The position numbers and the translations under genes are program-made. Positions 1-8,700 of a DNA stretch of 54,546 bases are shown here, in pieces (within the stretch, counting starts at the first letter, position 1; each line of letters begins with the position of its first letter). The stretch comes from Lentibacter sp. GTDB taxonomy: Bacteria > Pseudomonadota > Alphaproteobacteria > Rhodobacterales > Rhodobacteraceae. The stretch lies in NCBI GenBank assembly GCA_016744435.1, contig JADGEJ010000025.1, positions 1 to 54,546 on the forward strand. The letters run 5' to 3'. The notes beneath the pieces are model-generated. The model had not been told where the DNA came from. It was given only the letters and a program-made list of their open reading frames with translations, and made no database searches.

Positions 1-130
1 AGAGCAGCTCTCAACCGAGTGGTGACTATGCCTCGATCCTTGATCGAACGTCCTAATTACAGGAAAAATCTTCCTGACAAAGCAAGTGAACAACTTTGCC
101 ATTCCATGCGCACCGCTACATTCCGGTCCA

Positions 131-172
131 CCAGCCCCCCCCCCGGGGGGGGCTATTTTGGGAAAGAAAAAG
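131..172 (+). repeat. Intergenic repeat, copy A (GC palindrome plus A/T core)
   Basis: A run of C followed by a run of G forms a short perfect palindrome, and directly after it comes TATTTTGGGAAAGAAAAAG. The same arrangement recurs at 13421-13473 and 18057-18103, and the A/T core alone at 6871, 35290 and 42325. The element sits about 100 bases upstream of the aldolase start. In the rest of 1-269 I see only the ribosome binding site GAGG at 261-264 and no convincing gene. Confidence 0.6.
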
Positions 173-269
173 GGCTGAAGCGGCTTGTGTGCGCTAACAG
201 GCTGGCACTTTTATCGAGAGGCGTGGTAAGGCGGGTGCAAAGCTGCTTTTTCAACATCACGAGGTTCCG

Positions 270-1325
270 ATGGCTCTTATTACGCTCCGCCAATTGCTCG
301 ACCATGCTGCCGAAAACGACTACGGCGTGCCGGCGTTTAACATCAACAACATGGAGCAGGGGCTGGCGATTATGCGGGCTGCTGAGAAGTGCAACGCGCC
401 GGTTATTATGCAGGCGAGCCGCGGGGCGCGGGCCTATGCGGGCGATATTATGTTGTCGCATCTGATTAAAGCGCTGAGCGAAATGTTTCCGGCGATACCG
501 CTTTGTATGCACCAAGACCACGGCAACAATGAACAGACCTGCCTTTCTGCGATCAAACATGGTTTTACTTCGGTCATGATGGACGGCTCGCTTGAGGCTG
601 ACATGAAGACGCCTGCGGACTGGGACTACAACGTCGGCATCACCGAGCGCGTCGCGAAAATGGCGCATTGGGTTGGTGCCTCGGTTGAGGGCGAACTGGG
701 TGTTTTGGGCAGCCTTGAAACGGGGATGGCGGCTGAGGAAGACGGCTCGGGCGCGTCTGGTAAGCTGAGCGAAGAGCAGCTTTTGACGGACCCTGATGAA
801 GCGGCGGAGTTTGTGAAACTCACGCAGGTTGATGCGCTGGCGATTGCCTGTGGCACCAGCCATGGCGCCTATAAGTTTACCAAGAAGCCGACAGGTGACA
901 CGCTGGCGATTAAGCGGATCGAAGAGATTCACGCGAAGATCCCCAATGTGCATTTGGTGATGCATGGCTCGTCGTCAGTGCCGCAGTATTTGCAAGACCT
1001 GATCAACGAATATGGTGGTGAGATGCCGCAGACTTACGGCGTGCCGGTTGAAGAGATCGAACGCGGCATCAAGTCGGGCGTGCGCAAGGTGAACATCGAC
1101 ACGGACAACCGCATGGCGATCACCGGGACTTGGCGCAAGATCGCCAAGGAGATGCCGGGCGAGTTTGACCCGCGCAAGTTTATGATCCCAGCGATGGCCG
1201 CGATGGAAGAAGTTTGTCTTGACCGTTTTGAGCGCTTCGGCACGGCGGGGCAGGCGGGCAAGCTGACGCCTCTGTCAATGGATGAGATGGCCGCGCGCTA
1301 TGACAGCGGATCGCTTGATGTTTGA
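270..1325 (+). CDS. fba: Class II fructose-bisphosphate aldolase (Calvin-cycle subtype)
   Basis: This 351-residue enzyme cleaves fructose-1,6-bisphosphate, or condenses dihydroxyacetone phosphate with glyceraldehyde-3-phosphate, in central carbon metabolism in the cytoplasm. The zinc-dependent class II fold shows in CMHQDHGNN near residue 75 (metal-binding histidines), HGSSSVP near residue 231 and NIDTDNR near residue 275. The N-terminus [15 protein letters not shown] and the length match the subtype usually called CbbA/Fba. The start has GAGG five bases upstream. The last eight bases overlap the epimerase gene, so the two are cotranscribed. I infer a gluconeogenic or glycolytic role, because no RuBisCO or phosphoribulokinase gene is in view. 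Confidence 0.95.
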   Translation: MALITLRQLLDHAAENDYGVPAFNINNMEQGLAIMRAAEKCNAPVIMQASRGARAYAGDIMLSHLIKALSEMFPAIPLCMHQDHGNNEQTCLSAIKHGFTSVMMDGSLEADMKTPADWDYNVGITERVAKMAHWVGASVEGELGVLGSLETGMAAEEDGSGASGKLSEEQLLTDPDEAAEFVKLTQVDALAIACGTSHGAYKFTKKPTGDTLAIKRIEEIHAKIPNVHLVMHGSSSVPQYLQDLINEYGGEMPQTYGVPVEEIERGIKSGVRKVNIDTDNRMAITGTWRKIAKEMPGEFDPRKFMIPAMAAMEEVCLDRFERFGTAGQAGKLTPLSMDEMAARYDSGSLDV

Positions 1326-2001
1326 TCGGTCAATCAAAATTGCGCCATCTATCCTGAGCGCGGATTTCGCCAACTTTGGCCAAGAGATTCAGGCCATTGA
1401 AGCGCAAGGCGCTGATTGGGTGCATATTGATGTGATGGACGGACATTTTGTGCCGAACCTCACGTTTGGGCCGATGGCTGTGAAGGCGTTTCGCCCACAT
1501 GTAAAAACGGTGATGGACGTGCATCTGATGATCTCGCCTGTTGATCAGTATATCGACGCCTACGCCGATGCGGGCGCCGATGTGCTGACCGCGCATATCG
1601 AGGCGGGGCCGCATATTCACCGTACGTTGCAGGCCATTCGTGGCGCTGGGATGAAGGCAGGTGTTGCGCTCAACCCTGGTACGCCAGCAGAGGCCGTTGA
1701 GCACTTGTTGGAGTTGACAGACCTGATCTGTGTGATGACGGTGAACCCAGGTTTCGGCGGGCAGAAGTATATCGACATGACAGGTAAAGTGCGCAAGCTG
1801 CGTGAGATGATCGGCGACCGCGAAGTGCACATTGAGATCGACGGCGGAATGGATCCGAACACCGCGCCTTTGATGGCGGCGGCGGGGGCCGATGTGCTTG
1901 TCGCAGGTTCTGCGGTGTTCCGTGGTGGCTCGGTTGAAAAGCCTGAAGTTTATGGTGAAAATATCCGCGCTATTAAGGCGGCCGCAACGTCGGTGCTATA
2001 A
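1318..2001 (+). CDS. rpe: Ribulose-phosphate 3-epimerase
   Basis: The 227-residue cytosolic TIM-barrel enzyme interconverts ribulose-5-phosphate and xylulose-5-phosphate in the pentose phosphate pathway. Family signatures are [11 protein letters not shown] at the N-terminus, [17 protein letters not shown] (metal and catalytic residues), [10 protein letters not shown] and IDGGM near the C-terminus. I chose the ATG at 1318, which lies inside the last codons of the aldolase gene. An upstream in-frame start at 1282 would add 12 residues with no family match. The 8-base overlap implies translational coupling with the aldolase. Confidence 0.95.
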   Translation: MFDRSIKIAPSILSADFANFGQEIQAIEAQGADWVHIDVMDGHFVPNLTFGPMAVKAFRPHVKTVMDVHLMISPVDQYIDAYADAGADVLTAHIEAGPHIHRTLQAIRGAGMKAGVALNPGTPAEAVEHLLELTDLICVMTVNPGFGGQKYIDMTGKVRKLREMIGDREVHIEIDGGMDPNTAPLMAAAGADVLVAGSAVFRGGSVEKPEVYGENIRAIKAAATSVL

Positions 2002-2012
2002 TGCCTTGTACA

Positions 2013-2050
2013 GGGCTCGCTTGCTTCGCATAGTGTGAGCGAAGGAGCCT
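2013..2050 (+). promoter_or_regulatory. Hairpin that would bury the ribosome binding site of the M20 gene
   Basis: GGCTC at 2014-2018 pairs with GAGCC at 2045-2049, and CTTCGC at 2024-2029 pairs with GCGAAG at 2039-2044, leaving a five-base bulge and a nine-base loop. The 3' arm contains the AAGGAG Shine-Dalgarno (2042-2047) of the gene starting at 2055. There is no T-tract, so a terminator is unlikely. A translational switch or simple structural damping is an inference. Confidence 0.45.
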
Positions 2051-2054
2051 GACC

Positions 2055-3344
2055 ATGGATATTGCGACACGTTTGAGCGAGGAGATTGCGGCGCGAAAGG
2101 ATGATCTGACCGCGTTGTGCCAGGACCTGATCAGAATACCGACGCTCAACCCGCCGGGAGAGAACTATCGCGAGATTTGCGACTATCTTGATCGGAGATT
2201 GTTAAAATCCGGTTTCCACACGGAACTCATCCGCGCCAAAGGGGCGATTGGCGATAGTGACAAGTACCCGCGTTGGAACTTGGTCGCACGCAAGGAAGGC
2301 ACCAGCGCGGGCGAGTGCGTGCACTTCAATTCTCACATCGACATTGTCGAGGTCGGGCGCGGCTGGACGGTTGATCCGTTTGGCGGCGAAGTGATCGACG
2401 GCAAGGTTTACGGGCGCGGCGCCTGCGACATGAAAGGTGGCTTGGCCTCCAGCATTATCGCGGCAGAGGCCTTCATAGCGATTTGCCCTGATTTTCAAGG
2501 CGCTATCGAGATATCAGGCACAGCTGATGAGGAATCAGGCGGCTTTGGCGGTGTGGCTTACTTGGCGGAGAAGGGCTACTTTAACCCCGAGAAAGTGCAT
2601 CATGTGATCATCCCCGAGCCACTTGGGCATGACCGGATTTGCCTTGGTCATCGCGGCGTTTGGTGGGCCGAAATCGAGACATATGGCGAGATCGCGCATG
2701 GCTCTATGCCCTTTCTTGGCGATTGTGCCGTGCGCCATATGGGGGCTGTTGTCACCGAGATGGAGCGCTCGCTTTTTCCGGCCTTGGCGCAAAAACGCAC
2801 CGACATGCCTGTGGTGCCTGAAGGGGCCAAGCAGAGCACGATGAACATCAACTCGATCCACGGTGGCGAGAACGAGCAACCCGAAGATTATACTGGTTTA
2901 CCAAGCCCTTGCGTGCCTGACAGTTGCCGGATGGTGATTGATCGCAGGTTCCTGATTGAGGAAGATATCGACGAGGTGCAGGAGGAGATTCACGGGCTTT
3001 TGCGGCATGTGCAGGAAGGCCGCGAGAACTTCACCTACGATGTGCGCGAGCTTCAAAGGGTCTTGCCAAGCATGACAGAAAAGAGCGCGCCTGTGGTGCA
3101 GTCGGTTGCCAAAGCGATTGGTGAAGTCGTTGGCCGTGAGCCAGAATATGTTGTCTCGCCCGGCACTTACGACCAAAAACATATCGACAGGATCGGGCGT
3201 TTGAAAAACTGCATTGCCTATGGCCCGGGGATATTGGACCTTGCCCATAAGCCTGACGAATACGTTGAAATTGACGCCATGATCGACAGTGCTCAAGTGA
3301 TGGCGCGCAGCTTGCTAGACCTTCTTGGCGGCGGCAAAATCTAA
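2055..3344 (+). CDS. M20 family metallo-deacylase (ArgE/DapE-like)
   Basis: The 429-residue protein belongs to the zinc-dependent M20 family that hydrolyses N-acyl amino acids or small peptides. The metal region is FNSHIDIVEVG near residue 94, followed by GRGACDMKGG near residue 124 (metal-bridging Asp), then TADEESGG near residue 158 (catalytic Glu pair) and IPEPLGHD near residue 189. A C-terminal lid and dimer domain follows. The substrate cannot be read from sequence: acetylornithine and succinyl-diaminopimelate are the family paradigms, but many paralogues act on other acylated amino acids. ATG 2055 has AAGGAG seven bases upstream, inside the hairpin at 2013-2050. The downstream biosynthetic genes are on the opposite strand, so context gives no pathway. 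Confidence 0.8.
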   Translation: MDIATRLSEEIAARKDDLTALCQDLIRIPTLNPPGENYREICDYLDRRLLKSGFHTELIRAKGAIGDSDKYPRWNLVARKEGTSAGECVHFNSHIDIVEVGRGWTVDPFGGEVIDGKVYGRGACDMKGGLASSIIAAEAFIAICPDFQGAIEISGTADEESGGFGGVAYLAEKGYFNPEKVHHVIIPEPLGHDRICLGHRGVWWAEIETYGEIAHGSMPFLGDCAVRHMGAVVTEMERSLFPALAQKRTDMPVVPEGAKQSTMNINSIHGGENEQPEDYTGLPSPCVPDSCRMVIDRRFLIEEDIDEVQEEIHGLLRHVQEGRENFTYDVRELQRVLPSMTEKSAPVVQSVAKAIGEVVGREPEYVVSPGTYDQKHIDRIGRLKNCIAYGPGILDLAHKPDEYVEIDAMIDSAQVMARSLLDLLGGGKI

Positions 3345-3346
3345 GC

Positions 3347-3420
3347 ACCGTAGGCTGGGGCTAACACGCCAAAGATGCCCGAAATCAGCCGTGCCTACGG
3401 TATGCAGCAAAGTATGCAGC
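3347..3420. other. Inverted and direct repeats between convergent genes
   Basis: ACCGTAGGC at 3347-3355 and GCCTACGGT at 3393-3401 form a perfect nine-base inverted repeat around a 37-base loop. TATGCAGC follows twice (3401-3408 and 3413-3420). The stretch separates the convergent M20 and panC genes. It may serve as a weak bidirectional terminator, but neither side has a T-tract, so that role is only inferred. Confidence 0.35.
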
Positions 3421-3502
3421 TATCTGTGCATAACGCGTACATACGATTTGGGGGCGAAGTGCTAACAGAAATTAACTTAATGCAGCGTCCGCAGCCAAGT
3501 CT

Positions 3503-4345
3503 TTAGATCGCGATATTGTCGATAAGGCGGACGCCCGCCAGCCAAGCCGCTGCAAACAGGCGCGCGGGGCGTGTCGGCGCTTGCAGGCTGCTCAAGTCGT
3601 CTTGCGCATGGATCGAAAGATATTCCACGTCTGTAAAGCCGGCGGCCAAGAGGCGCTTTTCGGCGGCGTCACGGAGTGTCGCAAAGCTCTCGCCATTTGC
3701 CACGCCCTGCGACAGCGCCTCCATTTCTTCGATCAGCCGTGGCGCTGTGGTGCGGGCGCGATCAGATAGCAGAAGGTTGCGAGACGACAGCGCCAGCCCG
3801 TCGATGTCGCGGATCGTTGGGCAGGGGTGCACTGTGATGGGCAAGTCAAGGTCGGCGGCCATGCGGCGCACGACAAGGAACTGCTGATAGTCCTTCTCGC
3901 CAAAGAAGGCGTCGGTGGCTTGGGTCTGGGTGAACAGCTTGGTCACAACTGTTGCAACGCCGTCAAAGTGGCCGGGGCGCTCGGCGCCTTCCATCACGTC
4001 GGTCAGGCCCTGAACAGAGATGTTGGTGGCAAAATGCTCGGGGTACATTTGCGCGCCATCCGGCACCCATAGGGCATCAACCCCAAAGCGCGCCAGCTTG
4101 CGCGCGTCGGCCTCTTCGGTGCGCGGGTAGTTTTTGAGATCATCCGGATTGTTGAACTGCTTCGGGTTCACAAAGATGGTGACGATCACATGGTCGCAGT
4201 GCTCTTTGGCGGCTTGGACAAGTGACAGGTGCCCGTCGTGGAGCGCGCCCATTGTCGGCACAACGCCAATGCGCGCGCCTGCGCGTTGCCAAGGGGCCGT
4301 AAGCTTGCGCAGCTCGGGGAGGGTGCGGATGATTGGAGCTGTCAT
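3503..4345 (-). CDS. panC: Pantoate--beta-alanine ligase
   Basis: The 280-residue cytosolic enzyme joins pantoate and beta-alanine with ATP to form pantothenate, the coenzyme A precursor. The nucleotidyltransferase HIGH-type motif is in PTMGALHDGHLSLV near residue 30, NPKQFNNPDDL follows near residue 61, and FFGEKDYQQ near residue 147 and LSSRNLLLS near residue 186 are family-specific. The length is typical. The gene starts three bases after the panB stop, so panB-panC form an operon covering two consecutive dedicated steps. Confidence 0.96.
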   Translation of the reverse strand: MTAPIIRTLPELRKLTAPWQRAGARIGVVPTMGALHDGHLSLVQAAKEHCDHVIVTIFVNPKQFNNPDDLKNYPRTEEADARKLARFGVDALWVPDGAQMYPEHFATNISVQGLTDVMEGAERPGHFDGVATVVTKLFTQTQATDAFFGEKDYQQFLVVRRMAADLDLPITVHPCPTIRDIDGLALSSRNLLLSDRARTTAPRLIEEMEALSQGVANGESFATLRDAAEKRLLAAGFTDVEYLSIHAQDDLSSLQAPTRPARLFAAAWLAGVRLIDNIAI

Positions 4346-4348
4346 GGG

Positions 4349-5179
4349 TTACGTTTTCTTCGGGGCCGCATCCGCGAAGACGTGCTCTGGCGCGGGGAAG
4401 TTGCGGGCACGAACGTCGGCGGCATAAGCGGCTATCGCGGTTTTCATGTCATCGCCCAGATGCGCGTAACGCTTTACGAACTTGGCCTTGAAGGCCGTGA
4501 AAAGCCCAAGCATGTCATCAACCACGAGTATCTGCCCGTCGCAGCCAGCAGAGGCGCCGATGCCGATGGTCGGGATCGGCACGCTGGCTGTTATTTCATC
4601 GGCGAGCGTTTGCGGGACTTTCTCAAGCACCACGGCAAAGGCACCGGCGTTAGCGACAGAGACAGCGTCGCCAAAGACTTGTTGCTTGTGCGCGTCGCGG
4701 CCTTGCACCTTGTAGCCGCCAAGCGTGTTGACAGACTGCGGTGTGAGGCCAATGTGGGCCATCACAGGAATGCCCCGCGCCGTGAGAAAGGCGATCGTGC
4801 CGGACATGTGCTTGCCGCCTTCAAGCTTGACCGCGCCTGCACCCGTTTCGGCCATGAGGCGGGCTGCGTTGCGAAAGGCTTGTTGCGGGCTTTCTTCGTA
4901 GGAGCCAAACGGCATGTCGACAACCATCATCGCCGATTTCAGCCCGCGCGCGACGGCTTGGCCGTGCAGCACCATCATGTCCATCGTGACGCCAAGTGTT
5001 GAGGGCAGCCCGTGCAGCACCATGCCGACAGAGTCGCCAACCAAGACAAAGTCGCAATGCGCATCAAGCGCCTCGGCCATTGGCGTTGTGTAGGCCGTGA
5101 GTGACACGATGGGCGTGCCGCCTTTCATGGCTCGGATATCGTCGGGCATGGGGGCTGTCTTGCGGGCTGTTGCGCTCAT
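4349..5179 (-). CDS. panB: 3-methyl-2-oxobutanoate hydroxymethyltransferase
   Basis: The 276-residue TIM-barrel enzyme makes ketopantoate from alpha-ketoisovalerate and 5,10-methylene-tetrahydrofolate, the first committed step to pantothenate. Visible signatures are [27 protein letters not shown] (metal-binding Asp), [28 protein letters not shown] and [14 protein letters not shown]. The reading frame stays open upstream, but I start at the ATG at 5179 ([10 protein letters not shown]), which fits the normal family length. The 5180-5340 interval is a divergent promoter region shared with the ABC binding-protein gene. Confidence 0.96.
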   Translation of the reverse strand: MSATARKTAPMPDDIRAMKGGTPIVSLTAYTTPMAEALDAHCDFVLVGDSVGMVLHGLPSTLGVTMDMMVLHGQAVARGLKSAMMVVDMPFGSYEESPQQAFRNAARLMAETGAGAVKLEGGKHMSGTIAFLTARGIPVMAHIGLTPQSVNTLGGYKVQGRDAHKQQVFGDAVSVANAGAFAVVLEKVPQTLADEITASVPIPTIGIGASAGCDGQILVVDDMLGLFTAFKAKFVKRYAHLGDDMKTAIAAYAADVRARNFPAPEHVFADAAPKKT

Positions 5180-5347
5180 TTTACTTTGGTTCCGTTCGCT
5201 GCGTTGCAGAAAAATATAGCAAATGACGCCACGCAGTTCTAGGGCCGAGAGCCTTAATCTCTTGAACTCGCCGCGATTCGCTCGCAGAGTTGGTTTGAGA
5301 GGTGCCAGTGCTCTGCATTTTTGGCGCCGAAAACCGGGAGAATGATG

Positions 5348-6829
5348 ATGAATTTTTTGAAACTCAGCAAGTTGATGGGCGCGAGCGCCTTGGCGATGAT
5401 GGTGGCGAGCGGGGCGTTTGCCGAGGGCGACATGACTGTTGCGTTGCAGCTTGAGCCGCCGCACCTTGACCCGACAAGCGCCGCTGCTGGCGCGATTGAC
5501 TCGGTGTTGTATTCAAACGTCTTTGAAGGCCTCACACGGTTTGCCTCGGACGGCAGCATCATCCCCGGTCTTGCGAAGAGTTGGGAAATCTCGGAGGACG
5601 GGCTGACGTATACGTTCAAGCTGGCCGAGGGTGTCATGTTCCATGACGGCACCACGATGGACGCTGAAGACGTCAAGTTTAGCCTTGATCGGGCGCGCGC
5701 CGAAGACAGCACGAACGCGCAGAAGGCGCTTTATGCAGGTATCAGCACGGTTGACGTTGTTGACCCGACGACTGTGAAGCTGACACTGGCCGCGCCGAAC
5801 GGCTCAATGCTGTTTAACCTCGCTTGGGGCGACGCTGTGATAGTGGCACCAGAGAGCATTGAGGGCATCAAGCAGCAGCCCGTTGGCACCGGTGCTTTCA
5901 AGTTTAGCGACTGGGTGCAGGGCGACAGCATCACGCTGGAAAAGAACGCCGCCTATTGGGGCACGCCTGCGGTGCTTGATAAGGTGACGTTCAAGTTTAT
6001 CTCCGATCCGAGCGCTGCGTTTGCGGCTGTTATGGCCGAAGATGTTGACGTGTTCTCAGGCTATCCGGCGCCGGAAAACGTGCCGCAGTTTGAAGCCGAT
6101 GCGCGCTTTCAGGTGCTGATTGTCAACACCGAGGGTGAGACTATCTTGAGCACCAACAACAAGATGCCGCCATTTGACAATGTGATGGTCCGTAAGGCGA
6201 TGTCGCACGCGATTGACCGTCAGGCCATTATTGATGGCGCGATGTTTGGTCTTGGCACGCCTATCGGCACGCACTTTGCCGAGCACAACCCCGACTATGT
6301 TGATCTGACAGCGGGCAGTGCCTATGACCCTGAGCTGGCCAAGAAGATGCTGGCCGAGGCGGGCTTTGCGGACGGCTTTAAGACGACGCTTAAGCTGCCG
6401 CCGCCCTCCTATGCGCGTCGCGGTGGCGAGATCATCGCCGCACAGTTGCGCGAGGTTGGCATCGAAACCGAGATCAGCAACCTTGAGTGGGCACAGTGGC
6501 TTGAGCAGGTGTTTAAAGGCAAGGACTTTGGCCTGACGATTGTGAGCCACACCGAGCCTATGGATATCGGCATTTATGCGCGGCCAGATTACTACTTCCA
6601 GTATGACAAGCCGGAGTTTCAGGCTTTGAACGCCAAGCTGGAATCTGAGGCTGACCCTGCCAAGCGGACCGAGCTGACGGCGGCGATGCAAAAGATGATC
6701 GCCGAGGATGCTGTGAACGGATATTTGTTCCAGCTTGCAGTTCCGACGATTGCCAAAGCCGGTGTTGTTGGCCTGTGGGAAAACGCACCGACGCAGGCGA
6801 CAGATATGACGGCTGTTCACTGGAAGTGA
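5348..6829 (+). CDS. ABC transporter substrate-binding protein, family 5 (peptide/nickel type)
   Basis: A 493-residue periplasmic binding protein that delivers its ligand to the permeases encoded just downstream. The N-terminus has a basic start, a hydrophobic run and a cleavage site of AFA|EG type near residue 25. [14 protein letters not shown] and the later [12 protein letters not shown] and [10 protein letters not shown] are typical of the SBP_bac_5 fold. Three ATGs lie in a row (5342, 5345, 5348). GGGAG at 5336-5340 is best spaced for the last, so I use 5348; the protein differs by two residues at most. Dipeptides, glutathione, opines or nickel are family ligands, and the sequence does not decide between them. 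A hairpin and repeat at 6837-6893 separate it from the permeases. Confidence 0.9.
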   Translation: MNFLKLSKLMGASALAMMVASGAFAEGDMTVALQLEPPHLDPTSAAAGAIDSVLYSNVFEGLTRFASDGSIIPGLAKSWEISEDGLTYTFKLAEGVMFHDGTTMDAEDVKFSLDRARAEDSTNAQKALYAGISTVDVVDPTTVKLTLAAPNGSMLFNLAWGDAVIVAPESIEGIKQQPVGTGAFKFSDWVQGDSITLEKNAAYWGTPAVLDKVTFKFISDPSAAFAAVMAEDVDVFSGYPAPENVPQFEADARFQVLIVNTEGETILSTNNKMPPFDNVMVRKAMSHAIDRQAIIDGAMFGLGTPIGTHFAEHNPDYVDLTAGSAYDPELAKKMLAEAGFADGFKTTLKLPPPSYARRGGEIIAAQLREVGIETEISNLEWAQWLEQVFKGKDFGLTIVSHTEPMDIGIYARPDYYFQYDKPEFQALNAKLESEADPAKRTELTAAMQKMIAEDAVNGYLFQLAVPTIAKAGVVGLWENAPTQATDMTAVHWK

Positions 6830-6836
6830 GCCTGTC

Positions 6837-6893
6837 TCAAGCGCGGGCCTTGCGTGGCTGGCGCTTGATTTGAGTATTTTTGCGAAGAAAAAG
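6837..6893 (+). repeat. Hairpin plus repeat core (copy B) between binding protein and permease
   Basis: TCAAGCGC at 6837-6844 and GCGCTTGA at 6861-6868 are perfectly complementary and are followed by the repeat core TTGAGTATTTTTGCGAAG with its A-run. The layout resembles an attenuator that lets the binding protein be made in excess over the membrane subunits. The same core occurs at 35290-35312 and 42325-42350. The attenuator role is an inference. Confidence 0.55.
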
Positions 6894-6940
6894 CAGGAAG
6901 GTGAGGCGCGAATGAGCGGGCTTCAGGGGAGGCGGCGCAG

Positions 6941-7888
6941 ATGCTGAGATTTGTTCTGAAGCGGCTGCTTTCACTCGTATTGTCACTCGCTGTGGCCAGT
7001 GTTGTGATTTTCCTGTTTGTTGAAGTCGTGCCGGGCGACCCTGCGGCTTATATGCTGGGGATGAACGCGCAGGAGGACACGCTGAACGCTTTGCGCGAGC
7101 AGCTTGGGTTGAACGGCGGGTTGTTTGAGCGTTATGCTAGCTGGGTTGGCGGCATGCTGCGCGGCGATTTTGGCACCTCCTATACCTACCGCACCCCAGT
7201 GAGCGAGATGATCGGCGAGCGTATGTGGATCAGCCTTCCGTTGGCGTTGTTTGCGCTGGCGCTGAGCACGGCGATCGCCTTTCCCGCGGGGATTTGGGCG
7301 GCCTCTAAGCGGGGTAGTTTTGCGGATGTGAGCGTGATGAGCCTGACGCAGCTTGGCGTGGCGATCCCCAATTTCTGGTTTGCGATGCTGATGGTCTTGG
7401 TGTTTGCGATCAACCTGCGTTGGTTTAGCGCTGGCGGGTTTGCGGGCTGGGACGCGGGCTTTTGGGCGGCGATGAAAAGCCTGACGTTGCCTGCCGTTGC
7501 GCTGGCTTTGCCGCAGGCGAGTATCTTGGCGCGGGTGATGCGCTCGTCGCTTTTGGACACGCTCGGCGAAGATTACATCAGAACGGCGCGCGCCAAGGGG
7601 CTGAGCCGGCGGCAGGCCTTGTGGCGGCATGCTCTGCGCAATGCGCTTATTCCTGTGCTGACGATCATCGGCTTGCAGTTTTCTTTCCTCATGGCGGGGG
7701 CGATCATCATTGAAAATGTGTTCTTTTTGCCCGGGCTAGGGCGGCTGGTGTTCCAGTCGATCTCGGCGCGTGATTTGATCGTTGTCGAGAGCGTGGTGAT
7801 GCTGCTCGTGTTCGCGGTGATCGTGGTGAACTTTCTCGTCGACATTGCCTATGCGCTGGTTGATCCGCGCCTCAGGGTGCGGGCATGA
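6941..7888 (+). CDS. ABC transporter permease, DppB-like
   Basis: A 315-residue inner-membrane subunit of the importer, with about six transmembrane segments. The N-terminal RFVLKRLLSLVLSLAVASVV is the hallmark first helix of DppB/OppB-type permeases, and VVPGDPAAYMLG follows. The cytoplasmic coupling (EAA) loop is DYIRTARAKGLSRRQALWRH near residue 208, and GAIIIENVFFLPGLGRL near residue 256 is also family-typical. GGGAGG lies eight bases before the ATG. The stop overlaps the next permease in an ATGA junction, which indicates coupled synthesis of the two membrane subunits. Confidence 0.92.
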   Translation: MLRFVLKRLLSLVLSLAVASVVIFLFVEVVPGDPAAYMLGMNAQEDTLNALREQLGLNGGLFERYASWVGGMLRGDFGTSYTYRTPVSEMIGERMWISLPLALFALALSTAIAFPAGIWAASKRGSFADVSVMSLTQLGVAIPNFWFAMLMVLVFAINLRWFSAGGFAGWDAGFWAAMKSLTLPAVALALPQASILARVMRSSLLDTLGEDYIRTARAKGLSRRQALWRHALRNALIPVLTIIGLQFSFLMAGAIIIENVFFLPGLGRLVFQSISARDLIVVESVVMLLVFAVIVVNFLVDIAYALVDPRLRVRA

Positions 7889-8700
7889 ACCGCGCTTTGA
7901 CAATTGGGGCGGTGCTCAGCGGGGCGTTTGCTTTGGCGGCTTTGGTAAGCTTCATTTGGGTGCCATATGATGTGACGGGTGTCGACATTGGCAACCGCCT
8001 GAAAGTGCCGAGCATGGCGCATCTGCTTGGCACCGATCACTTTGGGCGCGACATTTTCAGTATGATCATGGTTGGCGCGCGCACCTCGATCGCTGTCGCT
8101 GTTGTGGCGGTTGGCATTGGTATGCTTATTGGTGTGCCGCTTGGGCTTGCGGCGGCGGCGCGCAAAGGCTCACTGATGGACGAGCTGATCATGCGCGGCA
8201 ACGATTTGGTGTTTGCTTTTCCGAGTTTGCTGATTGCTATCATGATCACGGCGGTGTTTGGCGCCAGTGCGGTGAACGCGATTATCGCCATCGGGATTTT
8301 CAACATTCCGGTGTTCGCGCGGCTGGTGCGCGGGGCAGCGCTGAGCCTGTGGACGCGCGACTATGTCTTGGCGGCGCGGGTGTCGGGCAAGGGCGCGGCG
8401 CGGATAAGCTTTGAGCATATCCTGCCGAACGTGACCAATTTGCTGATCGTGCAGGGAACGATCCAGTTTAGCCTCGGCATATTGGCTGAGGCTGGCCTCA
8501 GTTACGTGGGCCTTGGGGCGCAACCGCCGACGCCGAGCTGGGGCAGGATGCTGGCCGAAAGCCAGACGATGTTTAGCTTTGCGCCGCATCTCGCTATCTT
8601 TCCGGGGCTGGCGATATTGCTCACGGTGCTGGGGCTCAACCTCATGGGGGACGGGCTGCGCGACGTGCTCGACCCGCGCTTGCGGAGGGCGCGGCGATGA
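7885..8700 (+). CDS. ABC transporter permease, DppC-like
   Basis: A 271-residue inner-membrane partner of the preceding permease, with predicted N-terminal and five or so further transmembrane helices. HLLGTDHFGRDIFSMIMVGA near residue 47 is the signature of DppC/OppC proteins. The coupling loop is DYVLAARVSGKGAARISFEH near residue 158, and the C-terminus MGDGLRDVLDPRL is typical. Its start and stop both sit in ATGA overlaps, with DppB-like upstream and the ATPase downstream. Confidence 0.92.
   Translation: MNRALTIGAVLSGAFALAALVSFIWVPYDVTGVDIGNRLKVPSMAHLLGTDHFGRDIFSMIMVGARTSIAVAVVAVGIGMLIGVPLGLAAAARKGSLMDELIMRGNDLVFAFPSLLIAIMITAVFGASAVNAIIAIGIFNIPVFARLVRGAALSLWTRDYVLAARVSGKGAARISFEHILPNVTNLLIVQGTIQFSLGILAEAGLSYVGLGAQPPTPSWGRMLAESQTMFSFAPHLAIFPGLAILLTVLGLNLMGDGLRDVLDPRLRRARR

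Noticed and set aside
153-965. Long antisense ORF overlapping the aldolase gene
   Set aside because: It is a shadow of a strongly conserved gene, with Arg/His-rich composition and no family match.
4229-5002. 257-residue plus-strand ORF over panB-panC
   Set aside because: It is antisense to two genes with full catalytic motifs, and there is no start signal or family resemblance.
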